Source of the DNA: a bacterium | GTDB taxonomy: Bacteria > UBP18 > UBA7526 | Direction of reading: 5' to 3' | NCBI GenBank assembly: GCA_011049955.1 | Contig: DRGV01000068.1 | Location: 1-6,924, forward strand | Length of the DNA: 6,924 nt | The notes under the pieces: model-generated | What the model saw: the letters and a program-made list of their open reading frames with translations, nothing else | Database searches by the model: none | What the model was told of the DNA's origin: nothing | Position numbers and translations under genes: made by a program | Shown: piece by piece, positions 5,961 to 6,924 of the stretch | Layout of the letters: every line of letters starts with the position of its first letter | How positions within the stretch are numbered: position 1 is the stretch's first letter

Positions 5961-5980
5961 CGATTATGATGATATAATCG
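5961..5980. repeat. Short inverted repeat CGATTAT/ATAATCG
   Basis: A 7-bp perfect dyad surrounds GATGAT, and a related word GATTACGATGAT lies just to the left (5940-5951). The 173-base spacer between mscS and the TrkA-C gene holds this, the leader stem and the hairpin at the mscS stop, and no gene that I can support. Confidence 0.35.
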
Positions 5981-6050
5981 CCAATGAGATTAGAGTTCCG
6001 TACTTTTAACATTACTTATCACCGTAATCTTGGTTTTCATCTCTGTAATC

Positions 6051-6078
6051 AAAGATTTCTGAGAAATCAGAAATCTTT
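6051..6078 (-). terminator. 12-bp perfect hairpin overlapping the mscS stop codon
   Basis: AAAGATTTCTGA and TCAGAAATCTTT are perfectly complementary around a 4-base loop. One arm is the last four codons of mscS including its stop. On the minus strand the stem is followed by GATTACAGAG rather than a T-run, so it may protect or terminate the mscS transcript by a factor-dependent route; a canonical intrinsic terminator is not shown. Confidence 0.45.
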
Positions 6079-6891
6079 TCTTATATGGATTACTCTTTGG
6101 GGAAAGGGTATCTCTATTCCCGATTTATCAAACTCTTCTTTAACCTTTTTGGTTAGATCGAAGTAGACATTCCAATAATCTGCCAATTTTACCCAGGGCC
6201 TGACGACGAGATTAACACTGGAATCTCCCAATCCAGTAACCCCAACGAAAGGTTTCGGCTCTTTCAATATACGCTTATCCTTTTTTATAATATTCTTCAC
6301 TACTGCTATGGCCTTATCCATATTAGAAGAGTAGCTAATGCCTACCTTGAGTTCCATCCTTCTCGTTTCATATCCCGCATAGTTTATGATGGTATCCCCC
6401 CAAACCTTAGAGTTGGGAAGGACGATTACCTTATTATCCGGAGTTCTTAAAATAGTGGAGAAGACATTGAGTTCCTCAATAAATCCTTTCTCTCCCCCAG
6501 CCTGAACGAAGTTCCCCACCTTGAATGGCTGGCGTATAATGAGTAAGACTCCACTGGCAAAGCTGGCCAAGACGTCTTTTAGGGCGAAACCAATGACAAA
6601 GCCCGCTACTCCTACTCCAGCTATCAGGGCTCCGACATTAATCTCCAGTCGCGCAAGGGCGGTGATAAGAACAAAGATCATAATGGTCCACTTGATACCC
6701 CCTAAGGTAAATTTGATGAGTAAGACATTGTCTTTCACTCGCGAGCGCTTTAGAGCCCCTCGAATAATTTTCACCGCTATTTGAGCGATTATATATCCAA
6801 TAAGCAGAATGGCCAAAACGGCCAATAGCCTCCCCCCCATAGGAATAGCGTTCTTCTCTAACCACTCCAGAGCCTTGGCTCGAATATCCAT
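6067..6891 (-). CDS. mscS: Small-conductance mechanosensitive channel, MscS family
   Basis: MscS channels open under membrane tension and release solutes during hypo-osmotic shock. The 274-residue product is close to the 286 residues of E. coli MscS. It shows three membrane helices at about 20-43, 66-82 and 86-119. The third has the Gly/Ala-rich pore-lining pattern (GVGVAGFVIGFALKDVLASF, 92-111) and ends in RQPFKVGNFV, which leads to the beta domain. The beta domain has the conserved VLPNSKVWGDTIINY segment, and the C-terminal alpha/beta domain ends GIEIPFPQRVIHI, the usual end of the family core. There is no extra N- or C-terminal domain. AGGAGG (6900-6905) lies 8 bases from the ATG at 6891. 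The stop codon lies in a perfect hairpin. The next gene downstream is the Trk-like/TrkA-C protein, suggesting a shared osmotic role. Family assignment is secure. Confidence 0.95.
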   Translation of the reverse strand: MDIRAKALEWLEKNAIPMGGRLLAVLAILLIGYIIAQIAVKIIRGALKRSRVKDNVLLIKFTLGGIKWTIMIFVLITALARLEINVGALIAGVGVAGFVIGFALKDVLASFASGVLLIIRQPFKVGNFVQAGGEKGFIEELNVFSTILRTPDNKVIVLPNSKVWGDTIINYAGYETRRMELKVGISYSSNMDKAIAVVKNIIKKDKRILKEPKPFVGVTGLGDSSVNLVVRPWVKLADYWNVYFDLTKKVKEEFDKSGIEIPFPQRVIHIRKDF

Positions 6892-6894
6892 ATT

Positions 6895-6924
6895 TCATCC
6901 CTCCTTTTTGAGGGCTTTGCAAAA
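6895..6924 (-). CDS. Possible last codons of an upstream gene
   Basis: From the window edge one minus-strand frame reads FCKALKKEG and stops at TGA (6895-6897), just before the mscS start and overlapping its ribosome site. This is the arrangement expected of a translationally coupled upstream gene, but ten codons prove nothing. Confidence 0.25.
   Translation of the reverse strand, partial: FCKALKKEG
6900..6905 (-). promoter_or_regulatory. Ribosome binding site AGGAGG of mscS
   Basis: A full AGGAGG lies 8 bases upstream of the ATG at 6891 and supports that start. Confidence 0.7.

Noticed and set aside
6521..6784. Plus-strand open frame opposite mscS
   Set aside because: It is antisense to the conserved MscS pore region and shows no family features.
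6638..6922. Minus-strand frame overlapping the 5' half of mscS
   Set aside because: It overlaps mscS in another frame and gives a low-quality product; MscS is unmistakable.

Overview
All supported genes in this window lie on the minus strand, so transcription runs from high to low coordinates. The content is bacterial: MiaB, phosphoglycerate-independent phosphoglycerate mutase, an MscS channel, a LapA-domain protein and a periplasmic TPR protein with a signal peptide, which suggests a Gram-negative-type envelope. Base composition is moderate, start codons include GTG, and short degenerate repeats fill the spacers. I suspect an uncultured candidate-phylum bacterium (Omnitrophota-like or similar), but nothing here fixes the taxonomy.

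Layout in transcription order. (1) 6895-6924: possible last codons of an upstream gene. (2) 6067-6891: MscS mechanosensitive channel, with a 12-bp perfect hairpin over its stop codon. (3) 5198-5893: membrane protein with a Trk/Ktr-like pore motif joined to a TrkA-C (RCK-C) ligand domain. (4) 4938-5193: spacer that is almost entirely one nested, imperfect palindrome. (5) 3398-4915: GpmI. (6) 3345-3398: spacer with three 9-bp tandem units and a small inverted repeat. (7) 3040-3312, 2657-3028 and 1504-2628: tightly spaced cluster of a two-TPR protein, a single-domain response regulator and MiaB, the last lacking its C-terminal TRAM domain. (8) 1441-1513: hairpin plus short tandem repeats that run into the miaB stop codon. 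(9) 1085-1420: LapA-domain membrane protein. (10) 778-1064: composite inverted-repeat element filling the spacer. (11) 1-769: secreted TPR protein, cut by the window edge.

MscS and the Trk-like/TrkA-C protein plausibly form an osmotic and ion-homeostasis pair. The TPR-REC-miaB cluster looks co-transcribed, but its functional link is unknown. The most unusual aspect is the spacer sequence: every gene 3' end with a substantial spacer is followed within about 25 bases by an inverted or tandem repeat, and one repeat appears to have replaced the end of miaB. I did not find a complete, clearly new multi-gene system. The best leads are the Trk-like/RCK-C protein, the TRAM-less MiaB and the repeat families.
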